The notes: a model not told the origin generated them from the letters alone. A stretch of 60,000 nucleotides of DNA from Tubulanus polymorphus (GCF_964204645.1 NC_134029.1:14500850-14560849); one strand, 5' to 3'; shown: positions 35,190 through 47,381, counted from the first letter of the stretch. Made by a program: numbers and translations.

Positions 35190-35640
35190 ATCAGAAAGAT
35201 CTCATCATATCATTACTCATAATCCTTCTAATATTAATCCCGATGAAACTTTATTTGTTAGAATTCCTCGATTAACACAAAATACTTTTTATGTTCCAAA
35301 TAGTATTTATTGATCAGCTGATTCATTTATTTATCATTTTTCTCATTAGATGATTATAATTTATTTATGCATTATAAAGATTTATGGTTAACAAAAGAAA
35401 ATAGAAATAATATGATATTTCAAGGCATCCGATCAGATAACCAAAATAAATCAGATCAGAAGCTAATAATGCAATAATAGCTAATGCTACAGATAATTTG
35501 ATAAAAAAGATTTATGGAAGCAAATATTAGAAGTTTAAATTTCAAAAGGCACATTTATATTATATCTGACGCGCAATTAAATACTGTTAATTCTCAATTG
35601 AATGGTGTTATGTATTAGAATTTTAGTTTTAATAAAAAAT
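35190..35640 (+). pseudogene. Major-capsid-protein-like remnant
   Basis: After the repeat, Polinton-like base composition returns. Short open segments in shifting frames (for instance LFVRIPRL near 35,253 and DLWLTKENR near 35,373) resemble the N-terminal half of double-jelly-roll capsid proteins of Polinton-like viruses. There are stops near 35,310 and frameshifts near 35,455. The position after the coiled-coil gene supports this. The C-terminal jelly roll is missing. Confidence 0.4.
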
Positions 35641-35650
35641 TCTATAATAA

Positions 35651-36386
35651 ATGGAAGGAGGAATATATGAAATACAAAGTCCAAGTGAAATGATATCAGA
35701 TATATATTATGTAACACCTTATGATGAATATAGTAAGTATTTTGGAGAATACTTTAACCAATTCAAATATCGAATAAGTAAAATAGAAAAGAATATTGAA
35801 CCTAAAATAGAAAATAATGTTTAACCTAAAATAGAAAATAATGTTGAACCTAAAATAGATGATAATATTGAACCTAAAATAGAAGATAATATTGAAAAAA
35901 AAATAGATGATAATGTTATACCTTCTACATCGAACAATGATACGATTGAACCTGATATCAAAACCAAAAAGACAAATGAAAAATATTGTGACGTATGTAA
36001 GAAATTTTAAATCATATAAAATTGGGCATCACATCAGAAATCAAAGAAACATGTAGAAAAAGAAAAGAATAATAATATCATAGATGATATTAATACAATT
36101 GAAACTAATGATACCATAGATAATATAACAGATAATGTTGATACAATCGAAACTAATGATAATGAAACAATTGATGATTCTAAAAAAACATTATAATGTT
36201 TGTAATTTAGATATTTCTAAAAGTAATTTTTCTAAGCATAAAAAATCTCAGGCGCATATAGAAAATGAAAGGGGGTTAGAAGAACATGAAAAGAAATTAG
36301 AAGAAATAGAAAGAAATAAAACGTGTCAATATTGTAATAAGGAAATTGAACCTGTTGATGAAAATACTCATTATAAATCAAAATAA
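35651..36386 (+). pseudogene. Zinc-finger protein with acidic repeats
   Basis: It starts at TATAATAAATGG. The first ~50 codons are followed by five copies of an (E)PKIE(D/N)N(V/I) octad. Then come three finger-like modules: CDVCKKF with H..KSKKH near 35,994; CNLDISKSNFSKHKKSQAH near 36,200; CQYCNKE near 36,325. A TAA at 35,822, another near 36,008 and a shift near 36,190 break it. It is possibly a DNA- or RNA-binding regulator of the element; role inferred. Confidence 0.5.
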
Positions 36387-36416
36387 CATCTAATTAATGT
36401 TTATAAAAATGTGAGT

Positions 36417-36722
36417 ATGATACCATTGATAAATAACCCAATGAAATACATCAAATATTTTGATCCTAAAACTAAACAATATTATATATTCTAAAAGTTG
36501 TTATTTGATAAATTATAAGCTTATGCAGAAAATAATCTTGGATATCATTTTGATTTCTATATTGATGAATACTTTGAAAAATTAAGAGAAGAAGGTAAGA
36601 TACATACTAATTATCATAATCTGATGGTTCAACTAAAATTAATAAATATACCTACAGATATCAGTGAATTAGATATAAACAAAGATGACTTTATAAATTT
36701 ATTAGAAACAAAATTAGAATAA
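36417..36722 (+). pseudogene. Small conserved protein, ~101 aa, two nonsense codons
   Basis: The frame from ATG 36,417 to TAA 36,720-36,722 contains two TAA codons near 36,494 and 36,515. The rest reads as a charged helical protein (YFEKLREEGKIHTNYHNL). It is the last plus-strand gene before the convergence hairpin. I do not recognise it. Confidence 0.45.
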
Positions 36723-36751
36723 TTATTGTAAAACTATTTATGATATTTATG

Positions 36752-36806
36752 TACTAGACGTACGAGTAAGAATCCAAGAATCCTTACTTTCTTACTCGTA
36801 CACATA
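36752..36806. terminator. Convergence hairpin, copy 1
   Basis: GTACGAGTAAGAATCC...ttactttcTTACTCGTAC forms a strong stem-loop immediately after the last plus-strand gene. It may act as a bidirectional terminator. A second version lies at 37,663-37,766. Confidence 0.5.
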
Positions 36807-36894
36807 AATCATAAACATAGTTTTAATTTTAATATATAATTTATTCATTATTATATATTTCATTTAATAATTTATATTTTTGATTATTGTAAAA

Positions 36895-37655
36895 CTATTT
36901 ATTTATGATCACGATAGGTAAAACACAATATCCGTGTTGACACGATGAGGAGAGAATCCCACAATGATAATAAAAAGTCCGAAAATGAAACTTTGAGATA
37001 GTAGTTTATTCAACGTTTCGACTATATCCTAATAGTCATCTTCAGGAATAATGAGATACTACAGAAATTATGAGATATATATACAATCCAGAGACAAAGA
37101 GACTAATTCAAGTAATCAGAGATGATACAAACTAAAGGAAAATTAACGTAGAAACAGTTACACGCTAAAATAGATTAAAGGGAAGCAAACTAAGGGGTGA
37201 TTATAAACAACAATAGTGAGTATAAATATAAATGAAACTTAAAGTCAGTAGTAAAAAGAAAGACAAACTAAGGGGCGCTTAAATTAAAACAAAGGTGAAT
37301 ACAAGTTAAGTCAGAGACGAAATTGATGAGAGAACAAATAACAAATAATCAAAGGGGAAATCAAGTGTTGAGTTTAACCAGTTTACAGAGGAATTTTGAT
37401 ATAAGTTTATTATGGGGTGAAAAACCATTATTAAGGTTTACAACGTTGTTCGAATTTTCAATAATTAATGCAGATTCCAAAATATGTCTTCTAGTTTTAT
37501 CGCTGCAAGGGTAAACTAATTCAGCATTAGCAAAATCAAAATTGTGTGAAGTCTGAAAAACATGACTAGCAACTCCGCTTTCAGGTTTAAAGTTTTTTAC
37601 ATCTAATTTATGCTCTTTTATGCGTTGATTAAGATTCCGACCTGTTTCTTATTTA
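36895..37655 (-). mobile_element. Penelope-like element fragment
   Basis: On the minus strand, 37,385-37,655 encodes part of a GIY-YIG-type domain region (TGRNLNQRIKEHK, then SGVASHVF) typical of the C-terminal part of Penelope-like elements. The following UTR carries CAACGTTTCGACTATATCC...CATCTTCAGGAATA on the plus strand, a characteristic repeat of these elements. It is 5'-truncated, with no reverse transcriptase. It is inserted between two copies of the convergence hairpin. Confidence 0.65.
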
Positions 37656-37662
37656 TTTATCT

Positions 37663-37766
37663 ATGTACTAGAAGTACGAGTAAGAATCCAAGAATTCTTA
37701 CTTTCACACTTTCTTGACAAGAATCTTGGATTCTTACTCGTACGTCTCGTACATAGATATATAAAT
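37663..37766. terminator. Convergence hairpin, copy 2
   Basis: Longer version of the 36,752 hairpin: GTACGAGTAAGAATCCAAGA pairs with TCTTGGATTCTTACTCGTAC across ~40 nt. The flanking TAAAACTATTTAT word is also shared, so this segment was duplicated around the Penelope-like insertion. Confidence 0.55.
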
Positions 37767-37789
37767 AGTTTTGATTATATAATATTTAT

Positions 37790-38749
37790 TTGGAAAATTT
37801 AAAATTATATTTTTTAAGGAAATTGTAGTCTCAGAAGTAATTTTGAACCTTTATTACTTTTTAATTTATTCATATATTCATCATGTAAGTCAGTAGGTAT
37901 AATTTGATTTTCTTCCAATGATTGTTGAATAGACTTCTATCTTTGTTATAAAATAAAACTAAAAACGTTATATTCTCCCTAAAGTCTTTAACAATTGAAT
38001 AATATTTTTGATTTAAAACTGATACAGAGCACGTCAACATTCGTAATTAAAGTATATTATGTAATACATATCTATATTGTAATTCTTTTAAAACCAACTT
38101 TATCCTTATCATTTCAATCCCGACCTTATACATTTCACTCGGCGCTGGTCATTTGAACTTTGTTCTACTGACGTCTGGCCATTGTCTAGTGGAGCAATAT
38201 AAGTTCATGTCATTCCATTCCTCCCTCTCTTTCTCTTTCGCTCTCTTTCTCTTTCGCTCTCTTTCTCTTTCGCTCTCGTTCTGGAACGCCTAATAAAGTC
38301 AACGTATAATTTATACTCTTGCGTTCAACATTTCATAACATCTGAGCTAGTTCCAGGTATCAAAACCCATGTTGTTCTTCCAAAATGTCTCCCAGAGAAA
38401 GCTAAAAAGCATAGTTCACTTTCTCTAACTTTTGAATCATGTAAATTAGCACAATCATCTATAATGAATAATGTATTTGAACCTTTATAAATATCAATTG
38501 CTATTTTAATACAATTATCTTAATTTTCTTTGACTTTTTAGGATCTAATATAATAAACTTTTTTATCTTAACTATATCTCTATTATATGTTTTATTCATT
38601 TCATAAGTGGGGCAGAATAATATTATATTATCAAAATGATTTTTATAAATAGTTTCTAACAAATCTAATATGAAATGCGTTTTACCACTGTTGATTACAC
38701 CAGTAACTAACATATTATGCGGTTCAAATATAAATAAATCTTTATTCAT
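37790..38749 (-). pseudogene. FtsK/HerA-type packaging ATPase, broken
   Basis: It starts at 38,749. Walker A is GVINSGKTHF near codons 17-26. A frameshift near 38,517 follows, then Walker B LFIIDDC near 38,470, and a conserved FSGRHFGRTTW segment. Foreign DNA interrupts at 38,340-38,040 and the C-terminal end follows (38,030-37,800). Such ATPases pump viral DNA into capsids. It is the last minus-strand gene at the convergence point. Confidence 0.75.
38040..38340. mobile_element. ~300-bp insertion in the ATPase gene
   Basis: Contains a (CTCTTTCTCTTTCG)n pyrimidine tract and AATAAA near 38,292. Similar words TCAACATT(C/T)(G/C) occur near both ends in direct orientation. A solo LTR is possible, but termini and target duplication are not clear. 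Confidence 0.4.
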
Positions 38750-38759
38750 TTATTCTTTT

Positions 38760-39765
38760 AATTTTACTAGATAAAATCCATTCATTAAATTTGTCATCAT
38801 ACCCTTTATATTTCACCAGAGAATACTTTTTTCCTTAAAGATTTTTCTTTTCAATACTTTTTCTATTTTGTATTCTATTTCATCTGGATTTGGTGATAAT
38901 TCTTGTTCATAATAATAACCTAATATTTCTTCATCTTTTAGATCTTCTAATTTATAAAAAAAAAGGTTTAGTTAATATTATCTTTTTAATCTTAAATATT
39001 TCTTCGGTAAAATTTGGAGTATAAACTTTATAAAATGTTTTTCGATATTTAGATATTCTTACATGTTGTCCTATTTTAAATTTTGGTTCTCCAAAATCAT
39101 GTCTAACAAATGCTTCATATAAATTATTCCAAACTATTTCTGAATTATCTTCTTTTCTAGCTTGTATAGGTTTCATATGTATAGAACTATGTTTAGAATT
39201 ATTATAACCTTTCACTAAATCATCTAACACATCGATATATTCATATGTTTCATTAGCAGTAAAATATTTCCACATTCTAGTTTTCAATGTTTTATTGAAT
39301 CTTTCTATAATAGATGCTTTTTTATCTGAATGCGTTGAAAAATATTCTATACTGTTATCAGATAATAATCTTTTAAAATGTTTATTATAGAATTCCTTAC
39401 CTTCATCGAATTGTATCTTTCCTGGAATAGCTTCTTTAAATATTGATTTAAAGGCATTAGTAACTTCTAAACCAGTTATATTTTTGATTGGAATTGACCA
39501 TGCATATCTACTGAATATATCTATAAAATTCAATATCCAGAAATATCCTTTGTTATATTCTTCTAAGTTCTTCATGTCAATCAAATCTGCTTGCCATTGT
39601 TGATCAATATATGAAACCATTACTTTCCTTGTTAAATAATTTTTATCCAATTTCTTATGGATTTGATATGTTGGTTGATTTTGTAACCATAATCTTAGTT
39701 CACTATATTTTATATTTTCTTTATCAGATTTAATTTTATCCCATAATTCTGAAACACTAGAATAT
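38760..39765 (-). pseudogene. Polinton integrase, nearly full length
   Basis: The N-terminal part runs into an rve core with the first Asp in WQADLIDM (near 39,590), the second in QFDEGKEF (near 39,405) and a Glu in ASIIERFNKT (near 39,300), so the DDE triad is present. The frame breaks near 38,955. In the next frame the C-terminal region (38,900-38,760) looks like a chromodomain, with further shifts, as expected of this family. The start codon is lost because a deletion fuses it to the preceding membrane-protein gene. The enzyme would insert element DNA into the host genome. This copy lacks the 27-nt insert. Confidence 0.8.
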
Positions 39766-39993
39766 AATAACTGCGATTAACCCAATTGTAATATATAATT
39801 TATTATTACTTCCAGCATGAGAAGAATTAGATGGATTATCATTCGAATCAATAGCAGATAATTTCTGTGATTCATTTATATCAGTTAATTTCTTTTTCTT
39901 AGCTCTTTTTAATTCTGAAGATCTTTTACCCAATTCCCTAGCCCATTTAATTTGTTTTTCGGATCTAGGTTTCTTCTTAATATCATCACTCAT
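39757..39993 (-). pseudogene. Basic/TM protein fused to integrase by deletion
   Basis: Homologue of 3,472-3,836 without its first frameshift. The basic start, polar linker and beginning of the hydrophobic helix (KLYITIGLIAVII) are present. The rest is deleted, joining it directly to integrase sequence. Confidence 0.65.
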
Positions 39994-40570
39994 TTATTTT
40001 ATTTTATTTTTGTTCTGATTCAATATCTTCTGATTTACTTTTATCTTTATATTCTATAGGTTTGATATTAGAAAATGTTATTACGCCAGTAGAAATTAAT
40101 GTCATTATTCCTCCTAAAATGATGCGTATCCAACCCATTTCTGTAGTTCTGTCATAACTAAATTATCATTCTTTAAATCACTATATAATTTATTTTCATC
40201 ATCAATTGGTATTATCCGGTTACATAATTTAGAGTAACATTTTACTATTCCATCACTGATAAGAGTCAGTTATTTTAGCTAATCTAGCTTCTTGATATAT
40301 GTTGAAATGTTTGATTACTTTATCTGGTTTCATATTATCTAATTCTTGAAAAGTTATAATTTTAGTGAGAAATTCCTTACACTTGCCGCTAGCAATTAAT
40401 AGTTCTATTTGGGGTTTACAATATAGATAGTAGTCGTAATCAATATTACTATCAATTTTATTATCAATATTATTTTCAATTTTGGTTGGAATATCCTTAT
40501 TATCAGTAATGCACAAATCTTCAATTGTTTTTTCAATATCAATACTATTTTTACTCGATTTCTTTGACAT
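39986..40570 (-). pseudogene. 202-aa-type protein, broken copy
   Basis: Homologue of 2,871-3,479. Codons 1-105 are open, then a shift near 40,255 and more near 40,110. It keeps the overlap with the downstream gene. Confidence 0.65.
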
Positions 40571-40880
40571 TTATTTTAGAAAAAAAATATTATTAGTATT
40601 ATGAAATGATACTAGCTAGTTAAAGTCAAAGAATTCTAGTATTGACTAAAAATACTAGCTATTTGAAGTTAAAGAATTTCTATTCAATTCTATTCAAAAT
40701 CTATTTAATCTAGTGTTAATTAGAATTGCAAAAGAAAATATTAAAAATATAATAGAATTCACTAGCTAGTTGAAGTTATTGTTTTTTAATACTTTTTATT
40801 TAAATTAGGATTCAATATCTCACTACTATTGTCTATCTATTAGGAGTGGTAACTATAACTGTCCAGATAAGTCATTTCGG
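40571..40880. other. A/T-rich intergenic repeats
   Basis: Equivalent to 2,560-2,870, with the same CTAGTA and AATTCAAATAG words. Confidence 0.5.
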
Positions 40881-41835
40881 ATCCTCGATAATAAATCCTC
40901 AACTGAAAATCAATTTAACGAAAACACCGGGTGGAATTACTATTTCATAAACACATATATTTATTATGCAAATTGTAGCGATCGAAGATAGAACAATGGA
41001 GAACAATAGAAAAGCGGTCCTAGAAGACCGCTTTTGCTCGGTGCGCATGCGTCAATTATATAATTTATTCTGTAAACTACAACATTCAAACATTGAACTT
41101 TAACCAATCAATACAGAACAGCCGTCACCATCAACAACGACCGAACGACTTATGTACGCGCAAATGCAATTCCGGCATATATAATACAACATGATGAAAC
41201 AGCTTCAGTCTCTTGTGATGAAATATCCATAATTTCGGATTCCACATCCATCCATCTTCACCTTCTTGATTCAATGGTCTTCATTTTGTTATCTAAAAGA
41301 TATCTAGCGTAGAAAATAATTAACTTGAAGTTGAACCAGGTTTATGTTAAAATTTAACACGAGTCAAAACATAGCTTGTGAGTTTGGGAAGTGGCTTGTA
41401 TTTCACTTTATTACAGCTCGGAGTATTCCAAAGTCACAGAGCTGTTGTTAAATATATATCACAATACAAATAACCCCTTTCGGATGTCTTATACCCACGG
41501 CGTTGTTGTGAAAATGAATTACTGTACTTAAATATGTTTAAAGGTTTCCCTACTTCATAATAACTGCAAAAAACGGTACTTACATTTAGATTTAGAACTG
41601 TAAACTGTGTTTCGAGAGAGAATATCCTATGCGTTCTGTATATGTGAATGTTGATTTCTAACTGCCAACGCGGCGCACGTTCGACCATACTGATTATTTC
41701 TGTACGTTTGCCTGGATGGTAACAGGCGTTCTTTATGATGAAGTTAATTAATTCCTTTACAATTGAAAACAATCAAGCGACAGATGTTTTTGTAATCAAC
41801 TATATACATACAGGGCTCAAATAGAGTTGCCGGTT
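40881..41835. other. Insertion at the 3' end of the HNH gene
   Basis: Starts just after GGATCC. Contains a stem-loop AAAAGCGGTC/GACCGCTTTT at 41,010-41,034. No gene recognised. Confidence 0.5.
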
Positions 41836-41837
41836 TT

Positions 41838-42511
41838 CTAACCACTGATTAAAACCTCAGAATGCGGTTGATTCTGCGAGCTACTATTCCATAATTCAAC
41901 AAATGTCTTTGCTTTATCTAATTGCTCCAAATATAACTGTAAATCTAGTTTGTTAGATTTAATTATATTTTCTTTCTTTTCAAGAGGCCTTAAATTTCTC
42001 GAGTTCCAGATTAGCTTCTGATTGTGTTCATCATTCATGTTGAATTTCGATACTGGTAAAACATGGTCTATTTGAAAGTATTCGCCATAGGCCTAATTAT
42101 TTATATTCATTTTAACGTCGATTTGATATACAATCCATGAGTTTTAGAATTCATCTAAACAACCCAACAAATTAGATAGTGTAACTGAATGCGCTTCTTT
42201 GTTGAATAATTGTGTTAATCTAGACCGTAAACATTGTTTCATTTTAAAATTAAGATCTGTTTTATATCTTTCTCTCATATATTCTGTCATATAATCATTA
42301 TAATGTTCTCTATTATCTGCCCGATATTGCTTAGTATATAGTTTAATACAAGTTTTGCAGCAATATTGAAAACCATCTTTGCTAATTTTACGCTGACTAA
42401 ATTCTGTTATAGCTAATTTATCTAATTCACATTTAGAACATTTCTTGTAGTATATATTTATATACAGTGTTATTTTGTAATATTGATAGTTTGTGATTGT
42501 TCTGGCTCCAT
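41838..42511 (-). pseudogene. HNH endonuclease, broken copy
   Basis: It starts at 42,511. Similarity to 1,882-2,559 runs the full length. Stops and shifts occur near 42,466, 42,250 and 42,090. The HNH-core region is altered near 42,070, while NLRPLEKKENIIKSN is kept near 41,990. Confidence 0.7.
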
Positions 42512-42558
42512 TTTAATATCAAATTTTTTATTAAAATTGATTTTATATGTTATTCATT

Positions 42559-42760
<202 letters not shown>

Positions 42761-43384
42761 TTTTAGCCGTATGTTTCAAAGCACACTGTCTTCAGTTGTG
42801 GTACTTAGGTCTCCATCAGTTGTAAAGGGACTACCACCTCCACCACTGTTATGTCGGTTTTCTCAACCAGTGTTGTGTCCTCTGACTCTCCTCTATTGCT
42901 GTTCTAACTAATGCTGTACTGCTGGATCTTCCTTCTTTTCTCAAGCAGATATAAAGTGCTAACAAGAATCTCTTTTATGATGATCACACTCTGTTCTTTT
43001 ATTCTTCTTAGTGTTACATCTTGTTAGTCTTAGCACTCTCCTGTTCTTTTACTCCCCAGAACCAAAAACCTTAGACTTAAATACTAATCGGTACATTTTT
43101 CACATTTCTATAACATGACCTCACCCGCTTCTATATTTACCCTATTTGGTATGATCAATCCCAGCTACTTCCATTCTACTCCCTCCTGAACTACACTAAC
43201 CAACCTTAAAAGTCGTTGCATTTTAGATAGTTACTAATTGCTGTTTTTTCATTTCAACATACTCCCTCCTTGTAATCCGAACCATTTGCTTTCAGTGTGC
43301 GCACCAGCACACATCTAGTGTGCGCTATCGTGCACACTACACACACACTATCTTTTCCCATACCCATAAAAACCTATAACTATG
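42761..43384. other. No gene seen
   Basis: Pyrimidine-rich non-coding sequence. Confidence 0.5.
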
Positions 43385-43545
43385 GCTTCTACACTTCGTT
43401 CTCTCACCCATTATTCATTAATCGGCCCTTTCAAGTGGTATATGAGCGTGCGCAGATCATTCTCCCCGGGATTCGAACCCGATGGTATCGCTAAACTCAG
43501 CCACGGCACGGAACCTGCCACACGAGACCGCGTGCGCACGTTTAA
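43385..43545 (-). mobile_element. tRNA-derived SINE-like fragment
   Basis: On the minus strand CCGTGGCTGAGTTTAG (A-box-like) is followed 20 bp later by GGGTTCGAATCCC (B box). A ~70-bp unrelated body follows. Structure fits a tRNA-derived SINE. Confidence 0.5.
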
Positions 43546-43717
43546 GCCACTTTCATTATATTTCAGTATTTCATTTCATATTTTAGCAGGACCCGCGAAA
43601 GAATGGCCATTTCGTTTCGTACTTTAGCATTTCGTTTCATATTTCGTAATTCCGCTTCTTATTTTGTAATTTCGTTTCATATTTCGCAGTTTCGTACTTT
43701 AGCAGGACCCCTACGCC

Positions 43718-44510
43718 TTGCACAGCATCAAATACAGACAACTAACACAGGCAATTAAGACGATGTTTAACCACGCTCTAAAACCTACACACTGGAAACC
43801 ACTAATCAACTACAATCTGCAAAAATACCTAGGCCCAGGCTGGAATATTTCAAACATCATTCACAATGAAATACCAAAAAAAGTAATTACAAACGACTTC
43901 TACAGACATGTATTAAAATCATGGACAGCTTTTCAACAACATCTAGTTCCAACTGAGACCATAACCGAAATTTTGCAAAAACCTATAAGCTCAACAAGAA
44001 AATCAATTGCACAGAATACATACATCACAGTATAACCAATCTACGACATTTATTCGATAATCGTGGCAATTACAAAGTATTTGATGAAACTCCTTTAACA
44101 AATAGATTAAAACACACACGTATATACAATGCGATACCGCAACATTGAAAACTAATTCTATCAGACCAAAATTTAGATCCTCTAGTGAATTACCAAAAAT
44201 CTATGTGCAATTTGATGATATAGACTGTACTATAGGAAAACATTCATCATCTCAAATCTATTGAATTCTATTATTCAAAAATCTCCATCAAATCACACCG
44301 ATTGGGCAAACCAAAATTACTGAAATGTTAAACACTGATCTGAACTGACCGGAAACTTGGAATGAAGTTTATAATAAACATATTGATATAGACGATTAAG
44401 TGATACTCTTTGGAAATGACTACATAATGCTCTTGCAACAGCTTCAAAATTAGTATTTTGGAAAATGAAAACTGATCCAAATTGTAAAATTTGTGGACGC
44501 GCGGCTATAA
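43718..44510 (+). pseudogene. LINE ORF2 3' fragment (L1/Tx1-like)
   Basis: 105 open codons (to 44,035), then broken frames. The end reads FWKMKTDPNCKICG-like near 44,458-44,500, a cysteine-containing C-terminal region typical of such LINEs. The endonuclease and reverse transcriptase are absent. It is distinct from the LINE at 17.5 kb. Confidence 0.5.
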
Positions 44511-45884
44511 CCCAAGTTATTATAAAAATGGAGCTTCTGTCGCTTTGTATGTGGATGCTGTTCTCTCAAGTTTCACGTAATCGACAACGTGACCCGAAAA
44601 TAAGGTAGTGGCTAAGAACGGTGCTGCCATCTGTTAAGGAACCGCCTTTTCATGATCGTGCATCTACACGGATGAAAAGCCGGCTTTTTAAAAAACGGCT
44701 TCGTTGGGGTCTACTCGCGAGTAGGCCTAAACGGAGCCGCCTTTTTAAAAGGCGGCTCCGATAAAGGCTGCTTTTGGAAATTTAGTCCTCGTGTAGATTG
44801 GAAATGAAGGATTTTTCCTCTCGTGTAGATGGACCTTTAGTTACACTTACATACCCCGACTTTGACATTTGAGGTATGTTCTGCATAAGATCGAACCGGG
44901 ATGACGGTCTATCAATACGCATTAAAATGTCTGACCACTTAGGCTTTGGCTATCACCACATACGCATTAGTTTACTGTTTCTGATGTTTTGACTGTAAAC
45001 TCAGTCTCATTTCTGCGATAGCTGGAAAGCTGCCTCCTTTTTGACTTTAGGATAGCAAGCTCAGTCTATCTGCACGCAATGGTGACTGGAAAGTAACCTC
45101 TTGACGTCCGTCTCCTTAAAAACTAGCAAAAAACTAATCGTGACAATGTAAATAAAACCTGATCAAGACTGTATAGGCCTATACGTAAGTGTGGTTGGAA
45201 GATTGTTTGAATGAACCGGAACCGAATTTCCCAATTATGTACTTCGATTTGAATAAAAATTCTGTTAACTCGACCGCCGATCACACAACTATATCTATAC
45301 TTCGATTTCCGATTTCAAAATCAAACCCCCTGTTTCGTTTCCGGCAGGTGTGGTTGGTCTGTAAGGGACACTCAATCAAAAAATCAAACGAAATTTACCA
45401 TCCAAATAAAAAAAACTGGGACAATCCCTATTTTAAGATATAAAAAAAAGTTGTTCCCCAAACCCCTTGACCTCACGAATCGCTGGAGTCGTTACCAGCC
45501 GACCAGAATCAGGTCGGGATAAATCACGGCGCTTGTTACAAACCACATTGGACTTCTGTACGAATTCCAGTTAAATGGACCAATCAGCGAACGTCTAACC
45601 GAACAAGGAAGTATTTCGCACGTCGACACATGACGTCATGCGCAAAGTGCCAGTTCAGCCAAGCGAGTTCGGGGAGCGATACCGGACCCCTGGCAAGCGA
45701 GGATGCCTTGTAGCTGATTTTGGGAAACGCCTTGTTGGATAATGGTGGTTAAACGAGGGGACTCCTCAAAAACGTGTGAAATCGCTGTTTTGACACTAAA
45801 ACGAGGGGCACACCTCGCAAATTAGTGACATTAAAAAGAGGGTTTGTCAACGTGGATTTTTCCAATTCTGGATCCAATTCTCGA
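44511..45884. other. No gene seen; small perfect hairpin
   Basis: A 29-nt stem CGGAGCCGCCTTTT/AAAAGGCGGCTCCG sits at 44,732-44,760, with a second related GCCGGCTTTTTAAAAAACGGC at 44,681. The open frame at 45,189-45,443 has no support. Confidence 0.5.
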
Positions 45885-46284
45885 AGGGTCGAGCTCATAA
45901 AAAATGAAAAAATAAATTCTCGCACACTCGAATTTATTTGTTAACTTATACTTATTCCCTATTATTCTTAAAATATTCATATATATGAATAACATATAAA
46001 TGAATTTCATATATTTTCAAATCATTTATATGTTAATCATAAAAGTGTAAGTGAAGTGTGAGTAATAATACATATTTTAACAGATTTCGAATGAAAATAT
46101 AAGTAAAATAAATGGGTAATTAAAAGAATATAAAATTGTGAGTAAAGTGTGAGTGAAATAACTCATATTTTAGAAAAGTAACGAGTAATTAACGAGTTGA
46201 TTAAAATTAGATTTTTAAACATAAAATTGTGAGTAAAGTGTGATTGTAATAATTCATATTTTAACATTGAATATTTATATTTGA
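45885..46284 (+). promoter_or_regulatory. Element end with hairpin remnant and GTGAGTAAAGTGT repeats
   Basis: 45,888-45,980 retains the hairpin core (GGGTCGAGCTCATAAAAAATG, CTCGCACACTCGAATTTAT) with internal deletions. Three tandem ~90-bp repeats follow (46,040, 46,132, 46,222) built on GTGAGTAAAGTGTGA(G/T)TG plus AATAA(C/T)TCATATTTT. This is the clearest example of the upstream repeat array that also precedes the HNH gene. Confidence 0.6.
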
Positions 46285-46950
46285 ATGAGTTTTAATGAAA
46301 GTTCTGTTATAAAAATGAAGACAGAAGAAGAACCTAAATTCAAAATCGAAATAAAAGAAACCAATAAATTATTTTCACAGTTTAACATTAAAAATTATAT
46401 GTCAGTAACAAATGTAGTGTCCGCAAGGTATTATAAAATTGATAACATTACTATGATTAATCAAATATCATCAAATGAAACATGTCTAATTACTGAACTA
46501 GTAGATACTTTTGATAATGGCGTTAAAAATCCTAAAATATTTAATACAGTTTTTAATTTTAAAGGAACTTTAGATGAAAACATAATAAATATTCTTAAAA
46601 CTCCTTTCAATGAAAGAAAAAGTGATATAATACTTTCTAAAGATTACGATGATTTGATTAATTTAAGAATTGAAAAAAGACAATTATATTATTTCAATTT
46701 TGATAATAAACAAATTATCTATAATGAAAATTCATCAAATATTGGAATTCAATGTGAATTAGATAATGAAAAATCATCCAAAGATGTTGCAGTTCAATGT
46801 AATTCAGATGATGAATTTAGAATATTCAATCCTAATGAAAAAGTGTATTGTTATTGCGGCGGCAAATATTTAAGATCACATAAATCAAAGCATTATCAAA
46901 CAGTTAAACATATCAATTATGAAAAGAATAATAAATATATATTGAAATAA
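46285..46950 (+). CDS. Unrecognised 221-aa protein with C-terminal Cys/His finger
   Basis: Intact. Low-complexity start, a central region (RIEKRQLYYFNFDNKQI), two IGIQCE/VAVQCN repeats near 155-172, and a C-terminal CYCGGKYLRSHKSKHYQTVKH that resembles a zinc finger. It sits directly after the iteron-like repeats, in the place that HNH occupies in the palindrome copy. Its Asn/Lys-rich, A/T-rich codons match the Polinton-like genes. Function unknown. Confidence 0.6.
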   Translation: MSFNESSVIKMKTEEEPKFKIEIKETNKLFSQFNIKNYMSVTNVVSARYYKIDNITMINQISSNETCLITELVDTFDNGVKNPKIFNTVFNFKGTLDENIINILKTPFNERKSDIILSKDYDDLINLRIEKRQLYYFNFDNKQIIYNENSSNIGIQCELDNEKSSKDVAVQCNSDDEFRIFNPNEKVYCYCGGKYLRSHKSKHYQTVKHINYEKNNKYILK

Positions 46951-47116
46951 GATTAAGCTGTATGTTTCAAATATATAGTAGTTAAAGCATTGAGAAATTA
47001 GTTAATGAATAACTGTTAGGTAGTAAGTTTAATTGTTATTTGATTTGAAACATATAAAAGTTAAATATTTCTAAAATATTAAATATTTATCAATTTAATA
47101 ATTTTTTCTTAAATAA

Positions 47117-47239
47117 ATGTATGATTTCAACATACAAACCGGAAGTAGTGATTTGAAACATTATTTAGTAGCAGGAGGATTAATTTTGGCTGCGCTTTTC
47201 TGTTATTATGAGAATATTAGTAAGGATTTTTGTGAATGA
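47117..47239 (+). CDS. 40-aa single-pass membrane peptide
   Basis: It starts at TTCTTAAATAAATG, the same start context as the other element genes. Residues ~15-31 (LVAGGLILAALFCYY) form a hydrophobic helix. In the same frame, sequence beyond the TGA is lysine-rich, so the stop may be a mutation. Confidence 0.45.
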   Translation: MYDFNIQTGSSDLKHYLVAGGLILAALFCYYENISKDFCE

Positions 47240-47381
47240 AAATATAAAATTGAGCAAGAAATTAAAGAAGTTAAATAGAACAATCAAAGAAAAAATAACA
47301 GTAAAAATTTGATTTAAAAGAATTAGAGGATTAAAACAGCACCTTTTAATTTAATTTATTCTATATATTTTAACTATAAAA

